From Agrostemma githago (taxonomy: Eukaryota; Streptophyta; Magnoliopsida; Caryophyllales; Caryophyllaceae), in the NCBI GenBank assembly GCA_958450325.1, contig OY288251.1, forward strand, positions 11,612,001 to 11,676,000: a DNA stretch of 64,000 nucleotides. The letters are read 5' to 3'. Numbering within the stretch: position 1 is the stretch's first letter; each line of letters opens with the position of its first letter. Shown here piece after piece: positions 1 to 11,500 of the stretch. The notes beneath the pieces were generated by a model. The model had not been told where the DNA came from. It was given only the letters and a program-made list of their open reading frames with translations, and ran no database searches. A program made the translations under genes and the position numbers.

Positions 1-923
1 TATTAGCCAACTTCAAAAAAAAATTGGGACTAAAGAAGTGTCATTGTTGGGGGAGGAGGTAATTCAAGCTTTGATAGGTAAATTCAATAGTGATAGTGAG
101 AATCACCTTAGGGACAATGAGAGGAAGTTTCGAGAGCTCTTTCTTGCTCTTTGTTCTACCTTCAGCTTTGAAAATGTCCTGAATAAATCTGCAGCGAACA
201 TGGCAAAAGAATGAGAGAATGATACGTGTTCAAAAATGTCATCTTGGCACCAAATCATGAAGCCGTGGTATCTGTACCCATAAGCCATATTAAGCGTTGT
301 ATTGAGATGAGATGGCTATTTCCGAGGAATCGTTTTCAGATCCTCTTTTTCAGTCAAAGTATCAACAATTGCACATTTGCATAAAAAATTCACGAAATAA
401 TTGTAATTAACCATGATGATTCAGTCTGTGTTCTTATTTTTCTAATTCAACAGGAACATGCTTAAAGCAACCAAATGAGTTAAACACACCAAGTACTAGA
501 TACAAGGGTAGAGGACCATACTTTCTATCTCTGGCTCAAGTCGCTTAGGATCTGCGTTCTCAAGTGAATCGAGAAGCTACATGCACGGTGTCTTACCTTC
601 TGACGCTGGATCCTCGCCGAGATGGACGAGTATCAGAAGGCTCCAATGACCCCTAAGGCAAATAATGTTGGAAAATCAAATAGTAGTGGTTTACATTTGC
701 TTCAACATCGAATTTTGTTTAAGCACATGCAAAAGGGGAACATATGATATTGGCTGCGATGGACCAAAGTGGAAAACATAAGTGGAGAAACCGTCGATAC
801 TTACCAGCATACAATAGGAACGAACACATACTTCTTCCAAAAAATGTCCTTTTCTTTGATCCAACTGAGGGCTTTCAACCTAGTGGGCAACTCCCGGTAA
901 AAGGAGAACCACAAGCTATCAAG
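1..923 (+). other. Exon-like open frames inside the CACTA end, not recognised
   Basis: Two plus-strand stretches look exonic. One frame is open from 1 to about 213. A second is open from 744 and ends at 923 in AAG followed by GTAAGC, a consensus splice donor. I do not recognise either protein (the second includes LLPKNVLFFDP). They could be pieces of a host gene captured by the CACTA element. No other function can be argued, and 936-1630 shows nothing I can identify. Confidence 0.25.
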
Positions 924-1633
924 GTAAGCAAATGACTCTTTCTTTTCTTCGGACAAGTTTTTCCAAAGGTTCCTGGGGGATTTTATAAACACATCAAACA
1001 CCCTTCGAAAGGCAGCAAAGAGATGCGAGGGAAAATTCAAAATTTTCGTTGTATTTGAGAGACTAATAACTTACTCGATGCAGCTTTCAAATGAATCCGT
1101 ATCCAGTTTATTTCCCTCTTTACGACAAATTATAGCATTGCCTGTCCAACCTGAACATTCAGCAGTTGAACGTTCACGTAATAGACGGTCACCATGGTGA
1201 AGAGTTCGATTAAAACAAGGAGATTTGCGTCGATATCTTTTCCTTAAAATTATGACAACAACACACAGAAATCTCAAAACACAATATTTCAAGTCTTCTT
1301 CAATTAAAAGCATCAATGTACATTCCAAACAAACATGTCAATCATCCCAAGTTTTTTCAGTGGCTGAAATTACACTTCACACTGAACTAATATCACTGAT
1401 TATCATTAAATCCCGTAAAAATCTTTGATAAGTCATCACAAAAATAAATTACATACCATGGAGTATTCACTAACCCTAACTCATTCAATCGATCGATCAA
1501 AACAATGTAATCTACCTTCAAAATAAACTGATGAACACAACAATCAATCTCAGTCAATAAACAAAAGAAACACTAATTACAGTGACACGGTATGAAAATT
1601 TTCTAGGAAAATTCGAAAAACATATAATCAACC

Positions 1634-1872
1634 ATCAAAACAAATTGAAGAACACAACAATCAACACACTAACTTACACTGAAACGATGCGATGAATTTT
1701 GATGGATGAAATTCGAAAAATGGCGGCGGATTACCGAATCACCCAGTGAAAATCAATCAATCAAAAACATAAAATCAGTCATCAAAACAAATTGAAGAAC
1801 ACAACAATCAATATACTAACTTACCGTGAAACGATGCAACGAATTTTTAGATGAGATTTGAAAAATGGCAGA
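1634..1872. repeat. Two-copy direct repeat (offset 147 bp)
   Basis: About 93 bp starting ATCAAAACAAATTGAAGAAC recur at 1634-1726 and 1781-1872 with a few substitutions. On the minus strand each copy holds a donor-like GTAAGTTAG after the stretch opposite AAAATGGC. It may be a duplicated 5' leader/first-intron boundary of a captured gene. Confidence 0.6.
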
Positions 1873-2267
1873 AATTGGGAGCTAGGGTTTAATTGGGGAA
1901 AATTAAGATGAATCATGAATGATGGGTGAAGAGAGAATGTGGTGGTGAAGTGTTATACAGTATAATACGGAGTACGAAATATAGAAAGAAATTGAAAAAA
2001 GAAAAAGAAAAAATGGTTAGAAATCATTTAGTTGAAAAATGGTGTGTTTGGTATGTGATTTTATTATTAACAAATCATTTACAGAAAAATGATGTCTTTT
2101 GTATTAACTTGTGTGGGCTAAGAAATCATTTGTCCAAAAAAAGATATCTTTGTTATTAGATAAGAGATCATCTATTTAATATAATTGATTTCTTTAATCA
2201 AAGAAATCAATGATCATACTTAAATGATTTCTTATTAATGATTCCTTTTGAGGTTATTCTAGTAGTG

Positions 2268-3468
2268 ATACTTCTCCAGCATGGGCAATTCAGGCCCTCG
2301 TTTCATCTCATGCAATTCACCCCTGCAGATGTATTCGATCAGATAAGTAAAATACAACCTCTGACATTCAACAAAATACTCCGTAAGTAGTACCTTTTCA
2401 ATTATATGAAAGAGAACACTAAATCATGAAGTAAAAGAAACTCACTTTGCATGTATTATTGCCAGAACAGAATGCAGAAGAGCATTAAGAAGCCTTAAAA
2501 TTTTCCGCGTCTTTCCAGTACCAGGTGGCCCCTAACAAGAAAACAAGCCTTCAAGATTCAGAAACAGTTCCTAGAAGCAGACAGACCACAAGTATACTGA
2601 CACAGGATATGTTCAAATTTATGCGTGATGTTTGTTCTAATAGTGGATACATCATTATATGACATAAGCTCAACAGTAACATAATCAAATAATGGGGTGC
2701 ATAAAACAACGTAATGTAATTAATAGATGATCAATTGCTCATTAAAGGGGGAAATGGTAACCTGAATCAGGACAAATGGCTTCCGAGATAATCCTGCCTG
2801 GACATGAAATAATAATTGGGTGCTAGTGAGAATTGTGAAAGTGTACATTGCAATCACTTACTGGAGGAAAATATGATATAGAAAAAAAACCAAAAGAAAG
2901 TAAATACTTACACGTATAGCATCCAGTTGAGACTCATTATGATTACTTTCAATAGATTCCATCAATTTTGAGGGGATCTCCCATGCAGGGCCATTAGAAT
3001 TTACAATGCTGTCAGAAGCTCGCAAAATCACATCCTTAAATGGATTAGAGCGGATTGACCGCATAGCAACAAACTCGCGAAAGATTGTCGACAAGCTGTT
3101 TATCTGCATGAAACAATTGCTTAAAACAATAGTTATTAGGTCCTCAGAAGGCTTTCATGATAGCCATCTCAAGAAGGATAGCTCATGTTGTCACAAGTTG
3201 CATAGTTGCATTTAGTTTCAGTTATTCGCTCATACTTTTACTAGTAAAAACTAATGAGGTACAATAAATCTTCCACTGCTCGTGTGGCCCTAAATAAGCA
3301 GAAAATCTTAACACTTCGAAATAAAAATCATAGATAATGTATTACCTTTGAGATATATAGCATAGAATTCCCTTCACCGAGACATGAGAGCATATTAGCT
3401 AGCCTTGTGACAGGTTTGATCCGATTAATATCAGTACCATGAACTCTCCAAGCAAAAAGATCTTGAGC
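2268..3468 (-). pseudogene. MAA3: SEN1/MAA3-type superfamily 1 helicase fragment
   Basis: Five minus-strand exons join in one frame with AG/GT borders: 3468-3346, 3103-2912, 2797-2762, 2531-2446 and 2322-2268. The fourth begins with the Walker A motif GPPGTGKT. The preceding exons carry NPFKDVIL, SQLDAIR and GLSRKPFVLIQ, and the last has KRGPELP. This order matches the region just before and through the ATP-binding loop of plant MAGATAMA3/senataxin-like RNA/DNA helicases (from memory of the family). Only about 165 residues are present: helicase motifs II-VI are missing because a CACTA element interrupts the last exon at 2267, and the 5' part ends near 3468 beside an unrelated FAR1 fragment. 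No stop codons were seen inside the exons, so decay is recent or the piece is a captured copy. Confidence 0.75.
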
Positions 3469-3511
3469 CTAAGAGAATCCATCTGACGATTTGAGTCATG
3501 GCACACTGCAG

Positions 3512-4847
3512 GGATCTGAAGATGGATGGCTTAATGCGAACAACCCAAAGATTGGAGAGCGAAAACAGTTTCTTCAAACGGTTTGAGAACCAGCACAGAA
3601 CGTTGGTTGAATTCTGGATGCGGTTCGAGAGCGCTATGGATCAGCAAAGGTATACTCAGAAAAAGCTTGACAGCGAGAACATACAATCTTTGCCAAAAAC
3701 AATAACCCACCTGCCAATAGAACAGTATGCCGCAAGGATCTACACCCACATCGTGTTTGACGAATTTCAAGAGGAGGTCAAGTATTCCGTGGGTACGTGC
3801 AGTGTCAAAGGATTTGTTGAAAGAGATGGGATTGAAGTAACTATGGTGAGGGATGCTACTAAGGATAAAGAATTTCTAGTCCACTATAACCAAGGTACAA
3901 ACTATCCCGCCTTTTGTCTTCCTTTTTACGGATTTTATGAGTTAAAGTAACAAACTGCATGTTTTTTTAGTAACATACGATATGAGTTAAAGTAACACGG
4001 TTTATAGGATGTAGATCCAACTGTCTGATTGCTGGGATAACCTCGTGCAGAAACGTCAGACGTCAGCTGCACATGTAAATTGTTTGAGACAAGAGGTATA
4101 TTGTGTCGACACATAATCTGGATATATTCATCGAAGGGGCTGAACAGTATACCCAATAAATATGTTGCCAAAAGGTGGTCAAAGGACGCATTGCGCACAG
4201 CTCATATTGGTGATGACAGAATAGAAGGCAAAGACATTGACATCATAGATGGAAAGCAAATAGAGATGTCAAAATTGTGGTCGGAGGTTCATGAGACGAT
4301 GGGTATTCTACGGTCTGCTGATAAAGCAGATGTGGAGAGCATGTGCGCTTTGATCCGCGAATTCAGGCAGAAACTTAAGTCGATTGGGGGTCCCAAGACA
4401 TTAAACAAAACCAAGGAAATGGAAGAGATGATTGGATGTACGTCAACTACAGAGATAACGATACTCCCGCCAAAGATTTGCAAGACAAAGGGAAGCGACA
4501 AAAGGTTGTTATCGAGCAAAGCGAAATCTTTTGCACTTGCAAAAAAGCCCAAGCGCATGTGCAACAATTGCAAACAGATGGCGCATCATGACAAAAGGAA
4601 TTGTCCCAATCCTTTTGCAGCACGCCCACCACCGACTACCAAACCGTCTGACGAAGAAGAAGAAGAAGAAGAAGAAGAAGAAGAAAATGAAGAAGATGAT
4701 GATGATGAGAAAAAAGAGAAGAAGAAGAAGAAGAAGAAGAAGAAAAAGAAGAAGAGGACGAGGAGGATGAAGAAGAAGCAGAGTTCTGAGGAAGAAGAAG
4801 AAGAAGAGGAGGACGAGGAGAATGAAGAAGAAGAAGCAGAGTTCTGA
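3512..4847 (+). pseudogene. FAR1-related sequence (MULE-derived factor), 3' part
   Basis: Exon 3512-3894 encodes the end of the MULE transposase-like domain (RTTQRLESENSFFKRF, then TLVEFWMRFESAMD). An intron 3895-4050 (GT..AG) restores frame into exon 4051-4847, which carries a SWIM zinc finger (CTC, then GILCRH: CxC...CxH at 4068-4114) and a C-terminal knuckle, CNNC..HDKRNCP (about 4558-4608). These domains, in this order, define FAR1/FHY3-related proteins, domesticated Mutator transposases acting as nuclear transcription factors. The protein ends in long Glu and Lys runs encoded by GAA/AAG repeats. The FAR1 DNA-binding domain and most of the transposase domain are absent upstream, where the sequence switches to an opposite-strand helicase fragment. 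A captured or rearranged fragment is likelier than a live gene. The intron also carries the short repeat seen downstream. Confidence 0.75.
4651..4845 (+). repeat. GAA/AAG low-complexity tract
   Basis: A nearly pure purine tract of GAA, GAT, AAG and GAG triplets forms the acidic and basic tail of the FAR1-like frame. A second block near the end repeats the run that encodes AEF before the stop. Slippage-prone. Confidence 0.9.
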
Positions 4848-4856
4848 GTAGGGCGG

Positions 4857-5275
4857 TATATTGTTAGAGTAACATACATTATTCTTTAGAGTAACACACT
4901 GAATAAGTTACAGTAACACAGTTTATGAGTTTGATTGATTTATCAATATCAATTCCTTAGAGTAACATCCTTTATTGAAGTAAGATTGAGTTAGAGTAAC
5001 ACACATTATGCGTTAGATAAACATACTGAGTTACAGTAACACAGATTATGAGTAACAGGTGTGAAAACATTAGAATGAAGAAGAACCATTATTCTTTTTG
5101 TTTAGAGTATCCTTAATAAAAACAAACATTAGTCTTTTGTTTAATTGGAACTCCTGTGTTTGCAAGACACTATTATGCAACGTAAGAGATTATACGAGTT
5201 AGAGTAACACAGATCATGAATTACAGTAACACATTGTATGAGTTAAAGTAACATAGTTTGTGGGTTATGATAACA
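4857..5275. repeat. Degenerate dispersed repeat, core TTAGAGTAACACA
   Basis: The core GAGTTA(G/A/C)AGTAACAC(A) followed by a short AT-rich stretch occurs at about 4863, 4882, 4905, 4957, 4989, 5029, 5197, 5221 and 5239. It also occurs at 3943 and 3975 inside the FAR1 intron. Spacing is irregular, so this is a scattered repeat field rather than a clean satellite. No gene is visible in the stretch. Confidence 0.65.
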
Positions 5276-5440
5276 TTAGGATGCATCAAAATGACAGTAC
5301 TCGTTTGTTTGCAGTATACTGTGTCAACCATGTACATTATCGTACTTCGTTTTTTTTCCAACCAAATGATAATTAATCCACCGGGTGAACCATACACGAA
5401 ATCATACAACCGATGACATAATTTATTTTTTTCAGAATTA

Positions 5441-5780
5441 TTATTTCCGGTTCTTGCTTCGCTTAGCCTTGCCTTCTTCAATTAGTTTAGGCCTCACTTC
5501 CATGAACTTGGTTACATTTCCAATGAGCCGCTTTCGCCCCTTGTTCATGTCCGCTAGCAGAAGAGTGACTGCAAGTTGGACTACCAGATATCTTCTGTTC
5601 ACCTTTCTCTCCAGGTCTACGTGTCCGAAATCACGGCCCTCGTACATTAGCATGTGCATCAACAGGAACGTTCTCAACTCATCCTTGTTGGTGACCTTAG
5701 ACTGTCACTTCAGCTTAACCTCGCGGAAACTATACTTCACTATATCTTCCACACCGCTGACAGATTTAGAGTCAAAGTAA
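5441..5780 (-). pseudogene. Unrecognised coding remnant
   Basis: On the minus strand a frame from about 5780 to 5441 is interrupted by a stop near 5703 and otherwise looks coding. It has heptad-like hydrophobics (LLMHMLMYEG, YLVVQLAVTLLLA) and a basic tail (GKAKRSKNRK) before its stop. I do not recognise the family. It lies downstream of the FAR1 fragment in the opposite direction and may be another captured exon set. Stretch 5781-6008 shows only an 11-base C run (5869-5879) and a short direct repeat (CCACTAAGATTTTCC, twice). Confidence 0.3.
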
Positions 5781-6796
5781 TCACTCATTGCCCCCACCTG
5801 AAAATCAATGTTGACAATATAAGATGACCTCTTCTTCATATGACACACGACAGGTGATAAATATTATTCCCCCCCCCCCACTAAGATTTTCCCACTTTCC
5901 TTAAAAGGAAACTCCACTAAGATTTTCCTACTTCAAAACTTTCCTTATTCATCCAATATACTCTCTTTCTATTGGTTTCTTTTTATGATTTGACTTCTTA
6001 AACCCCACTGTGGACATGACATAGATCCACCCCGATGCGGCCACGCGCGGGTTTGGGGGGCGAAATGTTCCCCATGTGAGATCGTTCTCGGGTTAAAATT
6101 TAAATCGAAGTTTGAGTCGCCACCGAACTTTGTGGGAGTTCGGGCCCATTCGAACCCACTCTATATCTTGGTGGGCCGTGCACAGAGTATGGCTCATTCC
6201 GATTTCAGAGTTTATGGGGTTCGTCCCTTTGCATTGCGATACCGATACCGACGTTATCGGTTACCGTGTATTGAATGACTCTCGTGCGCCAACGGTTTCG
6301 GACATCCGGAAACCGAGGTTCTGAGTAAGGGGTGAGGGTACGTGTTGGGAAGTTCACAAAGAACACCCAACCCCGCCCACACTTAGCGGCCTCTACTAAG
6401 ATATCGTTCGACTTTATAATACGCACGCTAGTAATTCGGTTGAATGTTATGCAAACAACGTTTTTGATACATAGTATAGTACGTGTTGCTAAAGTGGTTT
6501 AGCATGCGAGGTTCATTTTAGTTCAATAAAACAAACAAAAAAGATCAAAACGCGAAAGTAGATTACAAGCATACGGGCGGAATACAACCCGGAAATACAA
6601 TACAACAAGCGCAAAAATCGGTATTGAATTAGTAAAATTATGCAAACTGATTAAACGGCTTGAAAATAAAGTGACAATGCATGATTTTGAAAAAGGGAAC
6701 ACGTGATAGTCTTTACACGTGATGACCGAAGTCGTAAAAACATTTGATGATGGTAACACGATACTCGAAACCCGCGTTTTATGCGTAAAGGGGACC

Positions 6797-6904
6797 ACTC
6801 GATCGAGTCATAGGTAGGACTGGATCGAGTGATCGAGTTACGGACCCCCTGCCTGTTTTTTGGGGTGTCACTCGATCGAGTGGGCTATGACACTCGATCG
6901 AGTG
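6797..6904. promoter_or_regulatory. Palindrome module, Tat-1 LTR inner copy
   Basis: ACTCGATCGAGT occurs at 6797-6808, two half sites at 6823-6838, and CACTCGATCGAGTG at 6869-6882 and 6891-6904 (22-bp step). It lies downstream of the LTR TATA box in the LTR's own direction. Confidence 0.7.
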
Positions 6905-8161
6905 CCCCCTGTACGGACTGTTGTCCATTTCGGAAATTTGATCTCGGATTTGCTTTAGTGTTAAATCAATAACTAATTAAGCCGCGTAAAAATATGATGT
7001 AATTTATACTCGACTCAATTTTCGATACTCATAATATGTACGTTGTTATTACGAGATCGGTATCGGGATTTTTAGAAAAGTCGTTACGAACTGCTTTGAA
7101 TTTGACTAGAACGAGATTATTCCCTTCGCGTTATAATGTCGTAAATCAATCATTTCGGACCGTGTGACAATTAATTCGGCATCAACGGGCTCGTGTTTGT
7201 GTGGTTTATTGATTAATTCTTTTGATATGACGTACGACTACGGAGTCGGTATCGCATCTTTAGAATAAACGTTTTATTTGTTTGATTAGAGCAAAATCAA
7301 TTCCTTCCGCGTCACGACACCGTCATTAATCCTTACGAATTGTGTAGTGTTTGATTCGCATCAACAAGTTTCGTTCTAACCTTTAAAAAAGGGGAATCGA
7401 ACATGTTTAATGAGGAATACTCGCGATCCCATCACACCTTTGAGTGTTTAGGGCGGTGCTGCTCGAGAGGGCACCACCACTGTTATAACTCGTAAAAGGA
7501 TTAGAAGGGTCTTATGCGAGATTCGTCTTTAAACGCATTCGATTTGGGATTGTTTTAAATATGAAGTTTATATGCAACTTTAATGATGACGATTATGAGA
7601 CTAATAACGCGAAAAAAAACGTTCTTTTTAATGTTGATCCGCTTCAACAATCAAATACTCGGGGTGTCGGGATAAGCGACCGGCAACATCGGGTGCGATA
7701 CACTCGTATTCATGTTTCCTTATCCCGTCATCCTTTGTATTCGACACGAATAAGCGGATATTTTATTGTGATTCGATATTAGTAAATAATTAGGAAAGGA
7801 AAGGAATAAAAAAGACGAAAAAAACGAAGAGGAAGACAGAAAAGATGGAGAGAAGAGAAAGAAGAAAGGAGAAGTCGGGTTTGAATTTTGCACCCTCAAC
7901 CTACATGCTTTGTCTTCTCGGAATAGGGCTCGTCTAGTTGTGGCTGAGGCATAGGAGCGCCGAGATGATATAGGTGTGTTATGGTGTCTGTTTGTAGGAC
8001 CGATTTTATCGGGTTTCTAAGGGATTTCCTAGAGAGAAAGTCGGGATCGTATGTGTGTATAACTTGCTTAGGATTGCTGAAATTATGTGGTTGTGAATGT
8101 GTGGAATGAGGTGCATAAAGGAGGTGTATTTATAAGAAAATCCGGACCCCCGCCCTAGGGT

Positions 8162-8267
8162 CACTCGATCGAGTGCCCCTGCTGACTCGATCGAGTGGCC
8201 CAATAAAAAGGCAACAACGGGCTTTTGAAGGCCCACTCGACCGAGTGGGCTGACACTCGATCGAGTG
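8162..8267. promoter_or_regulatory. Palindrome module upstream of Tat-1 LTR TATA box
   Basis: Four 14-bp sites start at 8162, 8184, 8234 and 8254 (steps 22, 50, 20). Three are perfect in the core ACTCGATCGAGT and one has a C at the centre. On the minus strand the module ends 26 bp upstream of TATAAATA (8135-8128). Confidence 0.75.
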
Positions 8268-8588
8268 GGTCAGCTGGTCGAGATATTTTGGGTTTTTTGG
8301 ACTTTGAATTGGACTCTCGAGATTTGTATGACTGGTTTGCTTGTCTCGGAAACGACTTTGACCGGGGTTTGACTCTGTCGCTAAAAGACGGTTTTATTTC
8401 CGGTGTCAGTTTTGACCCAAATTAGTCTTATTTGACTGGAAACGACCCACTGGGCCTGAATTTGAGGTAGGTTTTGTGAGATTTGTACTCCGTAAAAAGC
8501 CCATCCCAGACATTACTGATTCCGAGCCCATATTCGAGCTCGTTGAAGCACGTTTGCGTCCGATCATCATCTGGTGTTTTGTTGGAGA

Positions 8589-11500
8589 CACTACAATAAA
8601 ATACCTTTTTCGCGGCGATTATTTCACGGTGAATGGAAAATTGACACAATTAATGCACAATTACTCAGATAATTAACCACTTACCATAGCAAATATAAAG
8701 CGACACTAATATACTGCATTAAACGATGGGTTAGAACATCCTAATTCTCATAAAACCTATGTATAGATGTAGGGTATATCAAAATCATATGTATATTTGG
8801 GAATTCAAAAAAAATATACTATGTATTGAAATAAAATTTAACACCAACTCCATCAGCCTCCCAAAACTCAAACCCTAAATTCTTCCCTCACAAAGCCACT
8901 ACCTCCTTCACTCCGCCTCATCAACCTCCACCGCCACCGCACCGTTACTTTTTGAAGTCTCCGTCACCTCTAGCATCGCATGCCGGTCTGGTCACACTTC
9001 CTTTCTCCGTCTTGTCAGGAGGTCTAGGTCTGATCTCCGGTGCGGTTGGTCTCGGGGTTTGGGTCGTCGGTAGAGTCTTCTCATACTCCCTTAGCATGAT
9101 CGGCGGCCATGCCTCTCGCCTGCCGCTCCAGTCCTCCCTGGCCGCGGTCGAGGCCGCCCAGTTCCTTGCGGATTTCCAGAGCAGGTACGCTCGGCCTGCC
9201 TGCCCGAGGTTCGTGTCGGAGGGATTCATGGAGGCGCTGCAGAGGTCCAGGCACGAGTATAAGCTGCTCTTCGTCTACTTGCATTCCCCTGACCATCCTG
9301 GTACCCCCGCCTTCTGTGACACCACGCTCCGTAGTGAGGTTTTCGCAGCCTTTGTCAATGAGAATTTTGTGTCGTGGGGTGGGAGTATTCGGGCTAGCGA
9401 GGGGTTTAAGATGAGTAACAGCTTCAAGGCTTCCAGGTTCCCCTTTTGCGCTGTCGTTATGGCTGCCATTAATCAGCGCATTGCCTTACTTTAGCAGGTA
9501 CTCTCTTTTTAGTTGTAGCAGTTCCCAGTTGTAGCAGTCTATTCTCTTTTTCTATTTAATCTCGGCTGCCCAAATGTTGATCCAATGCTGTTATATTCAT
9601 CCAAATATCTCGAACTTGTGGATGGATTTTATTTGCGGAGAATGGAGGGAGGGAGGCAGAACTACTTAGGAGAAAGAATGAATTCAAAAAGGGGCCATCT
9701 TAGGAGCTGCCATGTATTTTGGATGTTATAGACTTGCATTTTCATTAGTTATAGATGGATGTGTATACTGTCATATACTCCGTACCTATGTTAGCAAACT
9801 ATTCACTGGTTGGGTTTTATCATTAATTCTTAGTTGCTCGTGTAATTACTTCTACTTATGACTGGATCATGGAGTGTATTTCATACAATGAATATATAAG
9901 AGGATTCAATCACTTACCTTTCAACTACCTTATTACGTTTAACTTAAATTTTTGTTTGTTTCAGATTGAGGGGCCAAAGACTCCTAAGAAAATGCTCTCT
10001 ATACTGCAGAGAGTTCTAGAAGAAACTGCACCTATACTTGTCTCTGCTAGGCTTGAAGTAGAGGAGAGGAGAAACAATATACGCCTGAGGGAGGAACAAG
10101 ATGTTGCTTATAGGGCCGCACTGGAAGCTGATCAGGTACTCAGACTGGCATCTCTTTTAGAACTAAGGTTCCGTATCTGTAAAGATATTACCTACCTCGT
10201 ATTTGTGGTCATATTCACTTTCGTTTTCGAGCATGTCGCAGTTCAGCAGTGCAGATGAAGTTACTAGGCATATACAATATACTTTGAGAAGGAAATATTT
10301 TTGAGACGAGGGAGGTGGAGAGCTGATTTGTCATAATTCAATGGTGAATTTTAATTTCTTGGACAGAACTGTGTAGTAACTGTCTTTAAGACTGAAACAG
10401 AGCATCATATTTTTCTGTCTAACTTGTCGATTCCCATTTTGCTGTTGATATCAAACTGCCGAAGTGCATATCTTAAACACTTTCCAAGCACTCAACATAG
10501 AATTAGAAAAAAATCTCGCTAAACCTAGAAACGTTACATCAAACTTGTGCTGAAGTTAATTCCCATCTCTACTAGGTTGATCTTGTTCTATTTTATTTTT
10601 ATAGAGGCTGAAAGTATGACATTTAATATTTTTTTAAAGTGTTCTTACTTTGAATCTGTAGTTTTGCGCCATTTTTTAAGTTCACTCGTCTTCTTTCCTC
10701 TCCACCACTGCCCTAAAACGTTGTTTTGAGACCTATATATACTCCAAAGTAATTCTTTCTGGTTTCATACTTGATGAATGCAATGCTAGAATTTCAGACC
10801 TGTAGCGTGTTCATTCCAAGGGTTGGCTAATGTTGTATTATTGTAATACAGAATGTTGTTGAGTGGTAAATCGATTTGCTCCTTCATTGAATCAGGCTGC
10901 ATTATTCGGAGTTAAGCTGCAGCTATTGTAGAGTTGGTCTTAGTTCGTGTTGGCTGGAATAAGGTTCAGTTGATACAGGTTGCAGTATTCTTCATAGACG
11001 ACTGCACTCCAGAGAATTCGGGCAGTGAAAAATAAGGATCGGGAGATGCGTGGACACGAAATCAGGTTAGTTGCTCTACATAATTCATTGACTCCAGACC
11101 TTCGTTTAGTTCTTATAGCAGGCTGCATCGAGATTGAAAGCTCCGTATCGGCAGATGTGCAGGTGTTGTGACCTCTAGGCCGCCGTCTAGTGTAAGAAGA
11201 ATTCGAATGAGAAGCAGGCAACCCAAAACTTGATGCAGACTACCAGTGTACAAATAAGGGTTGCTCGGGATAGGTCGAAGGAAACGGTTTCAGTTCAGAT
11301 ATGGGTTGCAATCGAGCATGTTCTGGCTGAAACTCGAGCCGCGTTCCATGATTGGATGAGTGATGCATTTGGCTTGATATTGACTGCATTTTAGGGAACA
11401 AGCCGTAACGTACTGAATTTCTTGCTGGCAGACTTCAGCGCAGACTGCGCTTCTATTAAACAGCCTATGGTGTTTGCCTTAATTCCTGTTGTTTTGGTCC

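Larger units (their letters stand above)
1..2267. mobile_element. Right end of a CACTA (En/Spm) element, left part outside window
   Basis: Read on the minus strand, the segment begins at 2267 with CACTACTAGAAT, a typical CACTA terminus. Just inside it is a subterminal array with the core AAATCATTT near 2021, 2072 and 2123 (period about 51 bp) and weaker inverted copies at 2165-2230. This layout is characteristic of CACTA elements, whose transposase binds subterminal repeats. The element sits in a helicase exon whose reading frame continues up to the junction; the flanking bases ATA (2268-2270) would be one copy of a 3-bp target duplication. The other end and TSD copy lie left of the window, so the assignment rests on one terminus. 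No transposase is recognisable here; the contents look like captured sequence. Confidence 0.6.

Noticed and set aside
4586..4879. Poly-serine open frame on the minus strand
   Set aside because: Shadow of the GAA/AAG repeat of the FAR1-like frame.
5869..5879. Poly-C run as a functional signal
   Set aside because: A simple homopolymer, likely slippage or an assembly-sensitive site; no supporting context.
8952..9494. A functional PUX10 gene
   Set aside because: Lacks UBA and UBX domains, has a premature stop, and lies wholly inside CACTA termini with a 3-bp target duplication.
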